A DNA stretch of 64,000 nt from Nitrospiria bacterium (GCA_035498035.1 DATKAN010000025.1:81190-145189), one strand, 5' to 3'; positions 17,799-26,775 are shown, counted from the first letter of the stretch. A program made the numbers and translations. Notes: generated by a model not told the origin, from the letters alone.

Positions 17799-18878
17799 TT
17801 ACTTCCTTTTCAAGACTTCCATAAGCGCTTTTACAAAGCGCCGGTTTTCCCCGGGCCGGCCGATCGAAACCCGCAACCACGACCCTTGGATATGGCGAAC
17901 GATCACGCCTTTTCTCAGGAGCCTTTCATACACGGTCCCGCCGTCCCGGCCGGTATCGACATAGACAAAGTTGGCCTGACTCGGCAAATATCTCAGATCA
18001 AGGGCCTTGAACGATTCGGAGAGATAACGCCTCCCCTCGCGGTTGACCCGAAGGCTTCGAGCGACGTGGGTCTCGTCCGATAAAGCCGCCAGGGCCGCCG
18101 ACTGGGCCAGGCTGTTGGTATTGAACGGAAGCCGGACGCGATTCATAGCCCCGATCACCTCCGGCGTCGAAAGACCGTACCCGATCCGCAAACCGGCCAG
18201 GCCGTACATCTTGGAGAAGGTGCGGAGAACCAGGACCGGCGCGCCCCGTCTCACGTCCTCGACCGTGTTCGGAAATTCCGGGTCGTCGGCATACTCGGCA
18301 TAGGCCTCGTCCATGATCACAAGCACATTCGGGGGAAGGTGGTTCAACAAGCGATCCAACCCCCGCCGGCTGACCATGGTCCCGGTCGGGTTGTTCGGGT
18401 TGCAGATGAAGACCAGGCGGGTGAGGGGCGTCAAGCGGCGCGCCATCGCCTCCAGGTCGTAGGTGCCGTCCCGGAGCGGAACCCGCACACTGATCCCGTG
18501 ATGGGCCGTCACGCTGATGTGATAGATCGCGAATGTCAGATCACCGAGAATCGCTTCATCCCCCGGCTCCAAAAAAGTCTTGGCCGCCAGATCCATGATC
18601 TCGTCCGAGCCGTTCCCGAGGATCACTTGCCCGGGCTTGAGCTTGTGTTTCTGGGCGATCGCCTCCCGCAGTCGCCGCCCGCTTCCTTCCGGATAACGGT
18701 GAAGAACGGCGGATCCTCGTTTCAAAACCGCCAGGGCCTTCTTGGACGGGCCGAGCGGGTTTTCATTCGAGGCCAGCTTGATCGCAGCCTTGATTCCGAG
18801 TTCGCGTTCCAGTTCCTCCAGCGGCTTGCCCGGCTTGTAGGGCTCGATCCCTTCGATATGTTTTCCGATTTCAATCAT
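17799..18878 (-). CDS. hisC: Histidinol-phosphate / aromatic aminotransferase
   Basis: 359 aa. PLP-dependent class I/II aminotransferase of the HisC subfamily: KLASNENPLGPS, HRYPEGSG, GNGSDEIMD, NPNNPTGT, VIMDEAYAEYA and the PLP-binding Lys223 in TFSKMYGLAGLRIGY. In this cluster, between pheA and aroF-tyrA, it most likely aminates phenylpyruvate and 4-hydroxyphenylpyruvate, though histidinol phosphate is the named substrate of the family. The start codon has no ribosome binding site of its own; copy C of the repeat ends 5 nt before the ATG. Confidence 0.9.
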   Translation of the reverse strand: MIEIGKHIEGIEPYKPGKPLEELERELGIKAAIKLASNENPLGPSKKALAVLKRGSAVLHRYPEGSGRRLREAIAQKHKLKPGQVILGNGSDEIMDLAAKTFLEPGDEAILGDLTFAIYHISVTAHHGISVRVPLRDGTYDLEAMARRLTPLTRLVFICNPNNPTGTMVSRRGLDRLLNHLPPNVLVIMDEAYAEYADDPEFPNTVEDVRRGAPVLVLRTFSKMYGLAGLRIGYGLSTPEVIGAMNRVRLPFNTNSLAQSAALAALSDETHVARSLRVNREGRRYLSESFKALDLRYLPSQANFVYVDTGRDGGTVYERLLRKGVIVRHIQGSWLRVSIGRPGENRRFVKALMEVLKRK

Positions 18879-18881
18879 TTT

Positions 18882-18955
18882 TTAGGGGCTCACGTCGCCC
18901 CCTCCATCGGCAAAGCCTCTGGAGCCTCCCCCTCTCGCTCGCTTTGCGAGCTGGG
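18882..18955 (-). repeat. Operon-internal hairpin repeat, copy C
   Basis: On the minus strand CTCGCAAAGCGAGCGAGAGG begins the element (with the small hairpin CTCGC-AAA-GCGAG), then GGGGGAGGCTCCAG and a variable centre, then GATGGAGGGGGCGACG and GAGCCCCTAA. The terminal hairpin GGGGC/GCCCC stops right before the hisC ATG at 18878, so its 5-prime arm (GGAGG) is the only possible ribosome binding site. Between pheA and hisC. Confidence 0.7.
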
Positions 18956-18966
18956 CTTTGTTATTT

Positions 18967-20073
18967 TTATTCATTCCCTTTTTCTTTGGCCGCAGGATAA
19001 GACCCCAATACTTTTAAGAAAAGACACTGCTCGTTGAGCTGCTCCAGCGCCCGTCTCACCCGCTCGTCGTCCTGGTGTCCTTCGAGATCCACAAAAAAAA
19101 TATATTCCCAGGCCTTTTTTCTCGACGGGCGGGATTCGATTTTGGTCAGATTGATCCCGTGCTGCGAGAAAGGCTGTAGCATATCGTGCAGCGCGCCGAC
19201 CCGGTCCCGGATGGTGAACATGATCGAGGTCTTGTCGCGGCCGGTCCGGCCGAGGCCCTTGGACGAGACCACCAGAAAACGCGTAAAGTTGTTGATGTTG
19301 TCCTCGATCCGCCGTTGAATGATCTGGAGACCGTAGAGCTGGGCCGCCAGCTCCGAGGCGATCGCCGCGGCGGAGGCGTTTTCGTTGCAGAGCTCGGCCG
19401 CCCGGGCGGTGCTGTAGACCTCCGTCGTGGGGATATGGGGCAGGTGATTTTCCAGCCATACCCGGCATTGGGCGAAGGGCTGTGGATGGGAATAGATATG
19501 CTTCACATCCTCCATCTGGCCGCTCTTGTTCATCAGATGGAGGGACACCTCCTGCATCACCTCGCCCACGATCTTCAACGGCGAGTCGACGAACATATCC
19601 AGCGTGTGATTCACCACCCCCTCGGTCGAGTTCTCGATGGGGACGACGCCGTAATCGGCCCTGCCCCGTTCCACCTCGCTGAAGACATCCTTGATACTGT
19701 TCACCGGAACATACGAGGCCGAGAAGCCGAACTGTCGCTGGCTGGCGAGATGGGTGAAGGTCGCCTTCGGGCCGAGATAGGCGACTTTGAGCGGGCCTTC
19801 AAGGGACAGGGAGGCCGAGATGATCTCGCGATAGACGGCGCGGAGGGCCTCCTTCGGAAACGGGCCCTTGTTCAAACGCGAAAGCCGTTCGTAAATTTCC
19901 ATCTCGCGCGCGGGGGCATGAAGATCGGACAAATTGACTTTCTTGAGCTGGCCGATCTGCATGACGATCTTGGCCCGCTTATTCAGAAGGGTGAGAATCT
20001 GCTCATCCAGCGCATCGATCAGCCGGCGCAGTTGTGCGATGCCTTTATGGTCCGTCCTATCTTTCTTGCGCAT
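18967..20073 (-). CDS. pheA: Bifunctional chorismate mutase / prephenate dehydratase
   Basis: 368 aa. Converts chorismate to prephenate and then phenylpyruvate. Chorismate mutase AroQ domain at about 10-90, prephenate dehydratase at 95-270 (PIENSTEGVV 145-154; catalytic TRF at 264-266) and a C-terminal ACT domain at about 282-365 with the Phe-sensing ESRP motif at 313-316, so feedback inhibition by phenylalanine is expected. First gene of the aromatic operon. Confidence 0.96.
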   Translation of the reverse strand: MRKKDRTDHKGIAQLRRLIDALDEQILTLLNKRAKIVMQIGQLKKVNLSDLHAPAREMEIYERLSRLNKGPFPKEALRAVYREIISASLSLEGPLKVAYLGPKATFTHLASQRQFGFSASYVPVNSIKDVFSEVERGRADYGVVPIENSTEGVVNHTLDMFVDSPLKIVGEVMQEVSLHLMNKSGQMEDVKHIYSHPQPFAQCRVWLENHLPHIPTTEVYSTARAAELCNENASAAAIASELAAQLYGLQIIQRRIEDNINNFTRFLVVSSKGLGRTGRDKTSIMFTIRDRVGALHDMLQPFSQHGINLTKIESRPSRKKAWEYIFFVDLEGHQDDERVRRALEQLNEQCLFLKVLGSYPAAKEKGNE

Positions 20074-20085
20074 TCTCGTCTTTCG

Positions 20086-20184
20086 TGTTCATGTCAAATC
20101 TTAGTATTCACGGCAATGAACATAACGATTTTGCCTTTAGAATTGAAGACCTATCATCCTAAACGATTTTGGCATTCTTTGCAA
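20086..20184 (-). promoter_or_regulatory. Probable promoter and leader of the aromatic operon
   Basis: Minus strand TTGCAA (20179-20184), 17 bp, TAGGAT (20156-20161), giving a leader of about 75 nt before pheA. The leader contains an inverted repeat TGTTCAT/ATGAACA (20116-20122 and 20086-20092) whose stem ends just upstream of the start codon. No leader peptide rich in Phe or Tyr and no T-run were seen, so classical attenuation is not supported. Confidence 0.4.
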
Positions 20185-20220
20185 GCGGTTTATTGAGGAC
20201 GCTTCGGGAGCGGCTTGAAG

Positions 20221-20610
20221 CTACTCTTGTGGTTTCGGACCCGCGGGCTCTTGAAGGGAGGATCGGAGATGGGTCATGAGGAAAGCTTCGAAATCAGAGG
20301 AGGGCTTCTGACGGACCCAGATATAAATTTCAGGGGTGTTCATGCAGAAACCCATCTTGAAATACCCGGGGATGTCGACCACGGGATAGCTTGGAATGGC
20401 CTTTACAATTTTTCCTAACCTCCGGAAATAATCGACCATTCCCGGATTCACAACGCTGTTTTTGAGTGTGACGTGAATGACCCGTGGGTTCTTGTAACAG
20501 TCTTTTCGGACCTCCAGCGCCGCCGTCTCGAACCTTAAGGAGCTCGAGACCGGCGGCGCGGAAGTTTCAAGAGATTCGACCTCGCTATTATCTTTCGGCA
20601 ACGATTTCAC
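20221..20610 (-). CDS. Uncharacterised protein of the V4R operon
   Basis: 129 aa, no recognised family. The first 25 residues are Ser/Pro/Glu-rich and probably disordered. The rest reads as a compact alpha/beta domain (VRKDCYKNPRVIHVTLKN, then VVDIPGYFKMGFCMNTPEIYIWVRQ region), with no membrane segment or signal. GTG start with AAGGAG 9 nt upstream, overlapping the V4R gene by 23 bp, which suggests translational coupling and a joint function. A weak hairpin GCTTC/GAAGC follows the stop. Confidence 0.75.
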   Translation of the reverse strand: MKSLPKDNSEVESLETSAPPVSSSLRFETAALEVRKDCYKNPRVIHVTLKNSVVNPGMVDYFRRLGKIVKAIPSYPVVDIPGYFKMGFCMNTPEIYIWVRQKPSSDFEAFLMTHLRSSLQEPAGPKPQE

Positions 20611-21829
20611 AGAAGGGATCTCCTTTTCCGCGGCACTTGACCTCCTTGGCGGTAAAGGTCTTCAGGTTGCGGAAGAGCTTTTTGTAATAGGCCTCATTTA
20701 ACTCGGGTTTGAGAGTGATATCTCCGGTGTAAAGCAGATTGGCCAACCCGGCCGTTGCACCCGTGGCCAGGTAGCAGATTCCATGATCGCTTTTAGGGTA
20801 TTTCATGGCCAAATAACCGTTCGACTCGTACGAGTTGAACACCCGTGCGACCAGGCGCTCGTTGGGGATCAGCTCCGCGACCCTCCAGACCCCCCATCCC
20901 AGGGCGTTCATGACCGCAAAAATCCCGTGCATCCAGTCTTCCCGGGACTTCAGCGACGGATAAATGAGTTGATACCACTCCGGCGACTTCATGATTCCCC
21001 CAAGCGTGTTAAAGGCGCAAATATGCCCCGCCTCCACCAGAAGAGGCAGGATCACCGGGTCGATCTCGTTCCCCCGAACCTTCCGGGTCCGCATTTCAAA
21101 TTCGTAGGAGATCCGGTTATAGTAATTGGCGAAGTGTCGTGTGAGATAAACGCCGAAAGCGGGAATGTACCCTTCTTCGTTTCCGACCAATTCCATTCCG
21201 GAAACCGCCGTGATGATCCCCTCTTCATCGACTTGGTTGGTCGATTTCCGGGGCGCGACCTTGGCATCGCAAACTCCCGTTCCGACCGACGTTGGGATGA
21301 CCCTCCTTTTGGAGTCGACCGTCAAATCGAAACGGCAGGCATTCGCCCCCTGGGCGATGCATTCCTTTTCGATACACCGGTAGGTACCCAAAGGCTTGTC
21401 AAAGGCTGCAGCGGCCGCAGCCTCGATAAATCCGCAGTTGAAGTAGCACGCGGGAGATTCCTGCCGGCCCCATTTCGTCAAAAAACCAAAACCGTAATGT
21501 GAAAAGGGGGCTATGATCTTTCCACCTTTTTCGGTGATTTGATTTAATTCCAAGACTCCGAACCCCAGCACTCTGAAAATATCCGCGAATTCCGAAAGCC
21601 TCTGAGTGGCCGGCTCCCCTTTTTTCACCATCTTTTGAAGCTGGCCAAACACCACCTCCGCAGCCGCGTCGACCAGAACCGGCTTCATCTGGATATCGGC
21701 AGGATCCAAAAGGGTCCTCTGTAAAGTACAATTATAGTGATGACAGTGGAACACCAGCGGTTCCCCACCAAGGACCGCCTGATTGATCTCCCGGTGAAAT
21801 ACGATCGGTTGTGTCGTAAGCGTTTTCAT
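20588..21829 (-). CDS. Tandem V4R-like domain protein
   Basis: 413 aa. Two segments end in the Cys-rich signature of V4R (4-vinyl reductase / XylR-N type) small-molecule-binding domains: ECIAQGANACRFDL at about 153-166 and KCRGKGDPFCEIVAE at about 397-411. The N terminus also carries HCHHYNC (residues 28-34), as in V4R proteins with metal-binding Cys and His residues. No catalytic, DNA-binding or membrane domain is evident. It probably senses or binds a ligand. It is the middle gene of a three-gene unit with two orphan proteins. Assignment is by motif only. Confidence 0.65.
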   Translation of the reverse strand: MKTLTTQPIVFHREINQAVLGGEPLVFHCHHYNCTLQRTLLDPADIQMKPVLVDAAAEVVFGQLQKMVKKGEPATQRLSEFADIFRVLGFGVLELNQITEKGGKIIAPFSHYGFGFLTKWGRQESPACYFNCGFIEAAAAAAFDKPLGTYRCIEKECIAQGANACRFDLTVDSKRRVIPTSVGTGVCDAKVAPRKSTNQVDEEGIITAVSGMELVGNEEGYIPAFGVYLTRHFANYYNRISYEFEMRTRKVRGNEIDPVILPLLVEAGHICAFNTLGGIMKSPEWYQLIYPSLKSREDWMHGIFAVMNALGWGVWRVAELIPNERLVARVFNSYESNGYLAMKYPKSDHGICYLATGATAGLANLLYTGDITLKPELNEAYYKKLFRNLKTFTAKEVKCRGKGDPFCEIVAER

Positions 21830-21855
21830 TTTCTATTGTCCTCCCAGGATGGATT

Positions 21856-22074
21856 TTAGAAAGGGCTTTTTAACCCCGTCATTTCTTCGATGATGGCTTT
21901 TACCTGTTCAAATAGTTTCGGATCGGTCGAGTTCTTCTCGAGCAGAGAGGGGACCGTATACCCCGTCTTGAGAATGATCCGGGCGCTCGCGAGTTTTTTC
22001 AAAGTACTGTCCGACTGCTCGTTAAACCATCCGATCAGCTTTGTCATGTTCGTTGTCTCTGTCGTCTGTGCCAT
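21856..22074 (-). CDS. Small uncharacterised protein, first gene of the V4R operon
   Basis: 72 aa, soluble, predicted mostly helical (TKLIGWFNEQSDSTLKKLAS, then KLFEQVKAIIEEMTGLK). No family recognised. ATG with AGGAGGG 3-4 nt upstream, and a promoter (TTGACA-16-TACACT) at 22116-22143. The spacing of 26 bp to the V4R gene and tight coupling indicate an operon. Confidence 0.75.
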   Translation of the reverse strand: MAQTTETTNMTKLIGWFNEQSDSTLKKLASARIILKTGYTVPSLLEKNSTDPKLFEQVKAIIEEMTGLKSPF

Positions 22075-22115
22075 GGTCCCTCCTGAAGGAAATGACGGAA
22101 GTATTAATCAATAGA

Positions 22116-22143
22116 AGTGTATCCGAGATTACCGGGGTGTCAA
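22116..22143 (-). promoter_or_regulatory. Promoter of the V4R operon
   Basis: Minus strand TTGACA (22138-22143), 16 bp, TACACT (22116-22121). Divergent from the MEKHLA gene promoter, with the two -35 boxes 26 bp apart, so a shared regulator would be possible. Confidence 0.55.
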
Positions 22144-22169
22144 GACGGAGGGGCGGTTGCGGTCGACAC

Positions 22170-22199
22170 TTGACATCCCTGCCCAAAAAGGCGTAGGTT
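22170..22199 (+). promoter_or_regulatory. Promoter of the MEKHLA-domain gene
   Basis: TTGACA (22170-22175), 18 bp, TAGGTT (22194-22199). Predicted start near 22206, 23 nt before the chosen ATG. The -10 box is weak. Confidence 0.45.
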
Positions 22200-22228
22200 T
22201 TTTAGGCGGTTACCACTGGGGTCTTGCG

Positions 22229-22738
22229 ATGCTTTACTCAAAACTCGAACGGCCCGGGCGGGGAAGCGCCCGAGGGCAGCGCAGGGAGCTCTCCGAGGCC
22301 GTGGTCCGTCAGGCCGTCGTAATCCTTTCCAGTTACCGTCGCTGGATTGGATCGGACCTTCTTCCTCCTCAGAAATCTCCGGACGCGCTCGCGCAAAGTC
22401 TTTTCGATGCGCCGTTTGTCGTCATCTCGCATGGAACGGAAGAGGATCCCGTTCTGAATTACGGCAATCGGACGGCGCTAACTCTTTGGGAACTGTCGTG
22501 GGAGGAATTCACAAAGATGCCCTCGCGCTCGACCGCCGAGCCGATGGAGCAGGCGGAACGGGCAAGGCTTCTGGACGAGGTCTCGAGGAAGGGTTTTATG
22601 GAGGGTTACCAAGGGGTACGAATTTCAAAAACGGGCCGCCGCTTCCGGGTGGAAAAGGCCGTCGTCTGGAACCTGGTAGACGGGCAGGATCGCTGCCGAG
22701 GCCAGGCCGCGACCTTCAGCCGATGGACCTATCTATAA
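22229..22738 (+). CDS. MEKHLA domain protein
   Basis: 169 aa from the ATG at 22229; the open frame extends 24 codons upstream across the promoter, so the later start is preferred. Matches the MEKHLA family (PAS-related ligand-binding domain, also at the C terminus of plant HD-ZIP III factors): SSYRRWIGSDLLP, LFDAPFVVISHGTEEDPVLNYGN (about 68-90) and ALTLWELSWEEF are diagnostic. Ligand unknown. Convergent with a methyltransferase gene, overlapping by 6 bp. Confidence 0.8.
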   Translation: MLYSKLERPGRGSARGQRRELSEAVVRQAVVILSSYRRWIGSDLLPPQKSPDALAQSLFDAPFVVISHGTEEDPVLNYGNRTALTLWELSWEEFTKMPSRSTAEPMEQAERARLLDEVSRKGFMEGYQGVRISKTGRRFRVEKAVVWNLVDGQDRCRGQAATFSRWTYL

Positions 22739-23590
22739 CGATTTAATTCCTGAGACCGCAAGGGCCACGCCGGGGATTCGGACCTCTCCACCGCGACGGA
22801 AGCGCTCCGCCCCCTGAACCATCTTCTCTTCGACCTCGGTGCGTTTCTCCCGCGGGACCTTTTCGAACAGCCCCTGAAGCGGTGCGGCCATTTCCTTCAG
22901 ACAGTCCAGATATTCCCGTCCCGAGGAGAATACGCCTTCGATCGGGATCTCTTCTTCTCGCAGCTCCGTAAAACCGGCGGCCTTCATCCGCCCGAGCAGA
23001 TCACCCGGCCGCTCCAGATAAAAGATGCCCGGAACGGCGGGATCCACCGGCGGTATCTCGATATATTCCCTGAGAACGCCCATCGGAATTGTGATATAGG
23101 GATTTTTTTCCCGTGCGGCCCAAACGGCCGCCGCGACGGCTCCTCCCGGCTTCAGCACACGGTGCACTTCTCGAAGGGTTTTGTCCAGACGCGGGAGAAA
23201 CATCAGACAGAATCGCGAAGTGACTGCATCGAAACGGCCCGCTTCAAAAGACAGCGATGCGACGTCCGATTGTCGAAAGGTTATCTGTTTTAGCCCCAGC
23301 TTTTCGGCCTTCCGTCGCGCAACCTCAAGCATCTCCTCCGCCAGATCGATGCCGGTGACGTGTCCCTTCGGACCCACCCGTTGAGCCGCCGGAATGCCAG
23401 GGTATCCGGTTCCGCTTCCCAGATCCAGGACATGATGGCCTGGCCCCAGTCGAGCCCGATCCACCAGATGCCGGTTGCAGGATTCAAATCCGACATCAAA
23501 CCAGGCATCCCATTTTTCCCATGCGGACGAAACCCGGTTCCAGTCCTGGCGTTGCCCTTCGACAAATTGATTCGGATCAAAATCGGCCAT
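22733..23590 (-). CDS. Class I SAM-dependent methyltransferase (UbiE/type 11-like)
   Basis: 285 aa. Motif I VLDLGSGTGYPGIPAA (about 54-69), post-I GIDLAEEML, motif II FDAVTSRFCLMFLP and motif III LKPGGAVAAAVWA are clear. The N terminus (WNRVSSAWEKWDAWFD) resembles the enzymes that methylate small molecules or quinone-like substrates. Substrate cannot be deduced from neighbours. SD GGGAGG before the ATG. Confidence 0.85.
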   Translation of the reverse strand: MADFDPNQFVEGQRQDWNRVSSAWEKWDAWFDVGFESCNRHLVDRARLGPGHHVLDLGSGTGYPGIPAAQRVGPKGHVTGIDLAEEMLEVARRKAEKLGLKQITFRQSDVASLSFEAGRFDAVTSRFCLMFLPRLDKTLREVHRVLKPGGAVAAAVWAAREKNPYITIPMGVLREYIEIPPVDPAVPGIFYLERPGDLLGRMKAAGFTELREEEIPIEGVFSSGREYLDCLKEMAAPLQGLFEKVPREKRTEVEEKMVQGAERFRRGGEVRIPGVALAVSGIKSL

Positions 23591-23685
23591 CTTGCCTCCC
23601 CTCCATGAAAATGATTTTATTTTAATTGTGGGGGATCGCCTCTGTCAATGAGGCTCTTGAATTCCTTGAAGGTCGAGAGGATCGT

Positions 23686-24717
23686 TCAGAGCAACTTGGG
23701 CTGCTCGGGTTTCTGGGCGCTGAGGGGAACCGCCTTGCCGAAGTGAAGATAGGCCAGGGGCGTGGCCTGGCGGCCGCGCGGGGTACGGTCGACATACCCG
23801 CCCTGGATCAGGAAGGGCTCGTAGACGTCCTCTATCGTGTCCTTTTCCTCGCTCACGGCGGCGGCCAGCGTTTCGACGCCCACCGGTCCGCCGGAAAATT
23901 TTTCGATGATCGTGAGCAGCAGTTTCCGGTCCATGAAATCGAACCCCTGCTCGTCGATCTCCATCCGCCCGAGGGCCTCGCGGGCCACGTCCAAGGTGAT
24001 CCGTCCGTCCGCCTTGACCTGGGCGAAATCGCGGACGCGCTTGAGCAGCCGGTTGGCGATCCGCGGCGTCCCCCGGGCTCGGCGCGCGACTTCCTTGGAC
24101 CCGGCGGCGTCGGCCTCGATTCCCAAAATCCGCGCCGAACGGTTCACGATCTCCTCCAGCTCGGAGAGCTGGTAGAAATCGAGCCGGTTGATCACGCCGA
24201 ACCGCTCCCGCAACGGGGAGGTGAGAAGGCCCGCGCGCGTCGTGGCCCCGATCAGCGTGAACCGGGGCAGGGCCAGCTTCACGCTTCGAGCCGAGGGTCC
24301 CTGCCCGATCACGAGGTCGAGCTCAAAATCTTCCATGGCCGGATAGAGAATCTCCTCCACGGCCGGGTGGAGCCGGTGGATTTCGTCGATGAAAAAGACG
24401 TCCCGCTCCGAGAGATTGCTCAAAATAGCGGCCAGATCGCCCGGATGCTCCAACGCCGGTCCGGAGGTGGCCTTGATGTTGACGCCCAGCTCCCGCGCGA
24501 TGATATGGGCCAGCGTCGTCTTGCCCAGACCGGGCGGTCCGTAGAAAATCACGTGATCCAGGACATCGCCCCGGTCGCGGGCCGCCTGGATATAAATCGT
24601 CAGGTTCTCTTTGAGCTTCGTCTGGCCGATGTATTCGGAGAGCGAGGTCGGACGGAGCGAGGCCTCGTAGGTTTTCTCCTCCTCGTTCATCTGGGTGGTC
24701 AGGATCCGTTCGGGCAT
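23686..24717 (-). CDS. ruvB: Holliday junction branch migration ATPase RuvB
   Basis: 343 aa. AAA+ motor driving branch migration with Ruv[13 protein letters not shown], Walker [10 protein letters not shown] (about 61-69), Walker B FIDEIHRL, sensor 1 GATTRAG and the C-terminal winged helix ending [12 protein letters not shown]. Starts directly after ruvA (24718), same transcript as yebC-ruvC-ruvA. Confidence 0.97.
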   Translation of the reverse strand: MPERILTTQMNEEEKTYEASLRPTSLSEYIGQTKLKENLTIYIQAARDRGDVLDHVIFYGPPGLGKTTLAHIIARELGVNIKATSGPALEHPGDLAAILSNLSERDVFFIDEIHRLHPAVEEILYPAMEDFELDLVIGQGPSARSVKLALPRFTLIGATTRAGLLTSPLRERFGVINRLDFYQLSELEEIVNRSARILGIEADAAGSKEVARRARGTPRIANRLLKRVRDFAQVKADGRITLDVAREALGRMEIDEQGFDFMDRKLLLTIIEKFSGGPVGVETLAAAVSEEKDTIEDVYEPFLIQGGYVDRTPRGRQATPLAYLHFGKAVPLSAQKPEQPKLL

Positions 24718-25338
24718 TTAGGTCCTCGATAATACTTTCAAGGATTCCTTGATCAGATCCTCGATCCCCATCGCTCGGGCGGGACCGCCGTTTCCGGTCC
24801 CCAGCACCTTCTTGACCGCGTCCTTGGCCAGGGGGGATTTATATCCCAAATTGACCAGCGCCGACACGGCGTCCTCGATTTCCTGCCTATCCTTCCCTTC
24901 GGGCGGGCCGGCCTTCGTCGAATCCGCGACCTCAACGCCCACCATCTTTTCCTTCAGCTCCAGCGCCAAACGCGCCGCCGTTTTCGGACCGATTCCCGGG
25001 ATCGAACTCAGTTGGGCGACGTCCCCTCTCTTGACGGCCGCGATCAGCTCGGCGAGGGGAAGACCGGAAAGGATATTGATCGCCAATTTCGGCCCGATTC
25101 CGGAGACCCCCAGGAGGAGGAGAAAGACGTTTTTTTCCTCGCGGCTAGAAAACCCGTAGAGCTGAAGGGCGTCCTCCCGCACGTGGGTGTGGGTCCAGAA
25201 GCGGACCGTTTCGTTCTCGGACGGCAGCCGATAGAAGGTCGTCAACGGCGTCACCACCTCATAACCGACCCCGTGGACGTCCACAATGACCGACTGGGGC
25301 GTCTTCTGTACCAAGATTCCGGTCAGCGAGGCGATCAT
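24718..25338 (-). CDS. ruvA: Holliday junction branch migration protein RuvA
   Basis: 206 aa. Start is the ATG overlapping the ruvC stop (ATGA at 25335-25338), not the longer frame that runs into ruvC. OB-fold MIASLTGILVQ with VGYEV (N-terminal), two helix-hairpin-helix motifs (LLGVSGIGPKLA and LSSIPGIGPKTA) and a C-terminal RuvB-contact domain (EIEDAVSALVNLGY). Binds and flattens the Holliday junction. Confidence 0.96.
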   Translation of the reverse strand: MIASLTGILVQKTPQSVIVDVHGVGYEVVTPLTTFYRLPSENETVRFWTHTHVREDALQLYGFSSREEKNVFLLLLGVSGIGPKLAINILSGLPLAELIAAVKRGDVAQLSSIPGIGPKTAARLALELKEKMVGVEVADSTKAGPPEGKDRQEIEDAVSALVNLGYKSPLAKDAVKKVLGTGNGGPARAMGIEDLIKESLKVLSRT

Positions 25339-25871
25339 AACGGGAAAGACCGGCGCGCCGGTAAGCCGCGGTCGGCCGCGGGCCGGTTTGTCAAAGCCCG
25401 GATCTTGGCCGAGTGCAGATAGCAGATCGCTACCGCCAGCGCATCCGCCGCATGGTGGGAATCGGGCGGGGTCTTGAGGTTCAGCAGGCGGCCGACCATG
25501 CTCTCGACCTGGTCCTTTCGGGCCGCCCCGTACCCCACCACGGCCAGCTTCACCTCGGTCGGCATGCACTCATAAACGGGAAGCCCGCAGGTCTCGGCCG
25601 CCAGGAGGGCGACGCCGTGGGCCTGGCCCAGTTTCAACGCGCTTTGATAATTTTTGGAAACGAAGGTGTTCTCGACCACGACGGCCGTCGGATTCTGGGT
25701 CCGAATCAGGGCCACCAGTTCATCATAAATCTTCTTGAGCCGTTTCGGGAGCGATTGTCGTGCGACGGTTGTGATCGAACCGGAGGCGACGTACGAAAGC
25801 CGACGGTCCTCTTCATCCACCACCCCGTAGCCCGTCGTCACGGTTCCCGGATCAACTCCGATCACGCGCAT
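25335..25871 (-). CDS. ruvC: Holliday junction resolvase RuvC
   Basis: 178 aa. Endonuclease that cuts Holliday junctions. IGVDPGTVTTGYG carries the first catalytic Asp (residue 7 region), VVVENTFVSKNYQSALKLGQAHG the Glu, and DSHHAADALAVAICYLH the C-terminal acidic residues. Between yebC (16 bp) and ruvA (4-bp overlap), the usual order. Confidence 0.96.
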   Translation of the reverse strand: MRVIGVDPGTVTTGYGVVDEEDRRLSYVASGSITTVARQSLPKRLKKIYDELVALIRTQNPTAVVVENTFVSKNYQSALKLGQAHGVALLAAETCGLPVYECMPTEVKLAVVGYGAARKDQVESMVGRLLNLKTPPDSHHAADALAVAICYLHSAKIRALTNRPAADRGLPARRSFPL

Positions 25872-25887
25872 GCAGGCTTCATCCTTG

Positions 25888-26640
25888 TTATTTCGCGGCC
25901 ACCTTTTCCATCACGTCCTGGGGAATATCAAAATTCGCATGGACGTTCTGAACATCGTCGTGATCCTCGAGCACTTCCATCAGCTTGAGCATCTGCTCGG
26001 CGTCTTTTCCCTGGAGACTCACATAATTTTGGGGAACGGAGGCCACCTCGGCCGAGATCATCTCGATCCTCTGGTCCTCTAGGACTTTTCGTACCTTTTC
26101 AAAATCGTGCGGCGAGGTGATCACCTCGAAGCTGTCGTCCTCCGTTCGGAGATCCTCCGCCCCGGCCTCCAGAACGAGGTTCATCAGCTTCTCCTCGTCC
26201 GACTTGGATTTATCCACGATGATCCGGCCCTTGCGATGAAACATCCAGGCCACGCTGCCGGCCTCGCCCATCCGGCCGCCGTTTTTCTCCAACAGGTTGC
26301 GGATTTCGGAAACCGACCGGTTTTTATTGTCCGAGGTGGTCTCGATCAGCATCGCGACCCCGCCCGGTCCGTATCCCTCATAGACCGCCTCCTCGTAATG
26401 CACGCCCGGCAGCTCACCCGTGCCCCGCTGGATCGCCTTCTTAATGTTGTCGGCCGGCATGTTGACGTCCTTGGCCTTCACGATCGCCAGTCGAAGACGC
26501 GGGTTGCCGTTCGGGTCGCCGCCTCCGACGCGGGCCGCGGTCGTGATCTCGCGGATGATCTTGGTAAAGACCTTCCCCCGCTTCGCGTCCTCGGCGCCCT
26601 TTTTCCGTTTGATTGTGGACCAGTGCGAGTGCCCGCCCAT
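25888..26640 (-). CDS. yebC: YebC/PmpR family transcriptional or translational regulator
   Basis: 250 aa. [20 protein letters not shown] start and the [33 protein letters not shown] and [13 protein letters not shown] motifs are the family hallmarks. Members are described as DNA-binding regulators and, in some species, factors that relieve ribosome stalling. First gene of yebC-ruvCAB; SD AAGGA 9 nt before the ATG. The transcript has a long leader with an 83-nt hairpin. Confidence 0.95.
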   Translation of the reverse strand: MGGHSHWSTIKRKKGAEDAKRGKVFTKIIREITTAARVGGGDPNGNPRLRLAIVKAKDVNMPADNIKKAIQRGTGELPGVHYEEAVYEGYGPGGVAMLIETTSDNKNRSVSEIRNLLEKNGGRMGEAGSVAWMFHRKGRIIVDKSKSDEEKLMNLVLEAGAEDLRTEDDSFEVITSPHDFEKVRKVLEDQRIEMISAEVASVPQNYVSLQGKDAEQMLKLMEVLEDHDDVQNVHANFDIPQDVMEKVAAK

Positions 26641-26660
26641 GACGCATAATCCTTATTCAT

Positions 26661-26743
26661 TCTCCGTTCACCTTTCGTAGGGGTGGTGGCCCGCGGCCGC
26701 GCAAGGCAGACACATCGACCTATCCCTACCAGGTGAACGGAGA
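26661..26743 (-). promoter_or_regulatory. Long hairpin in the yebC leader
   Basis: Perfect 13-bp inverted repeat TCTCCGTTCACCT (26731-26743, minus strand) and AGGTGAACGGAGA (26661-26673), with inner GTAGGG/CCCTAC pairing. It starts about 25 nt after the predicted transcript start and ends 21 nt before the yebC ATG. No match to a riboswitch or SRP consensus that I know. Could be a leader regulator or a short insert of a repeat element. Confidence 0.55.
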
Positions 26744-26775
26744 CTTGAGTAACCTGAGATTGTCCGAATGCGCTA

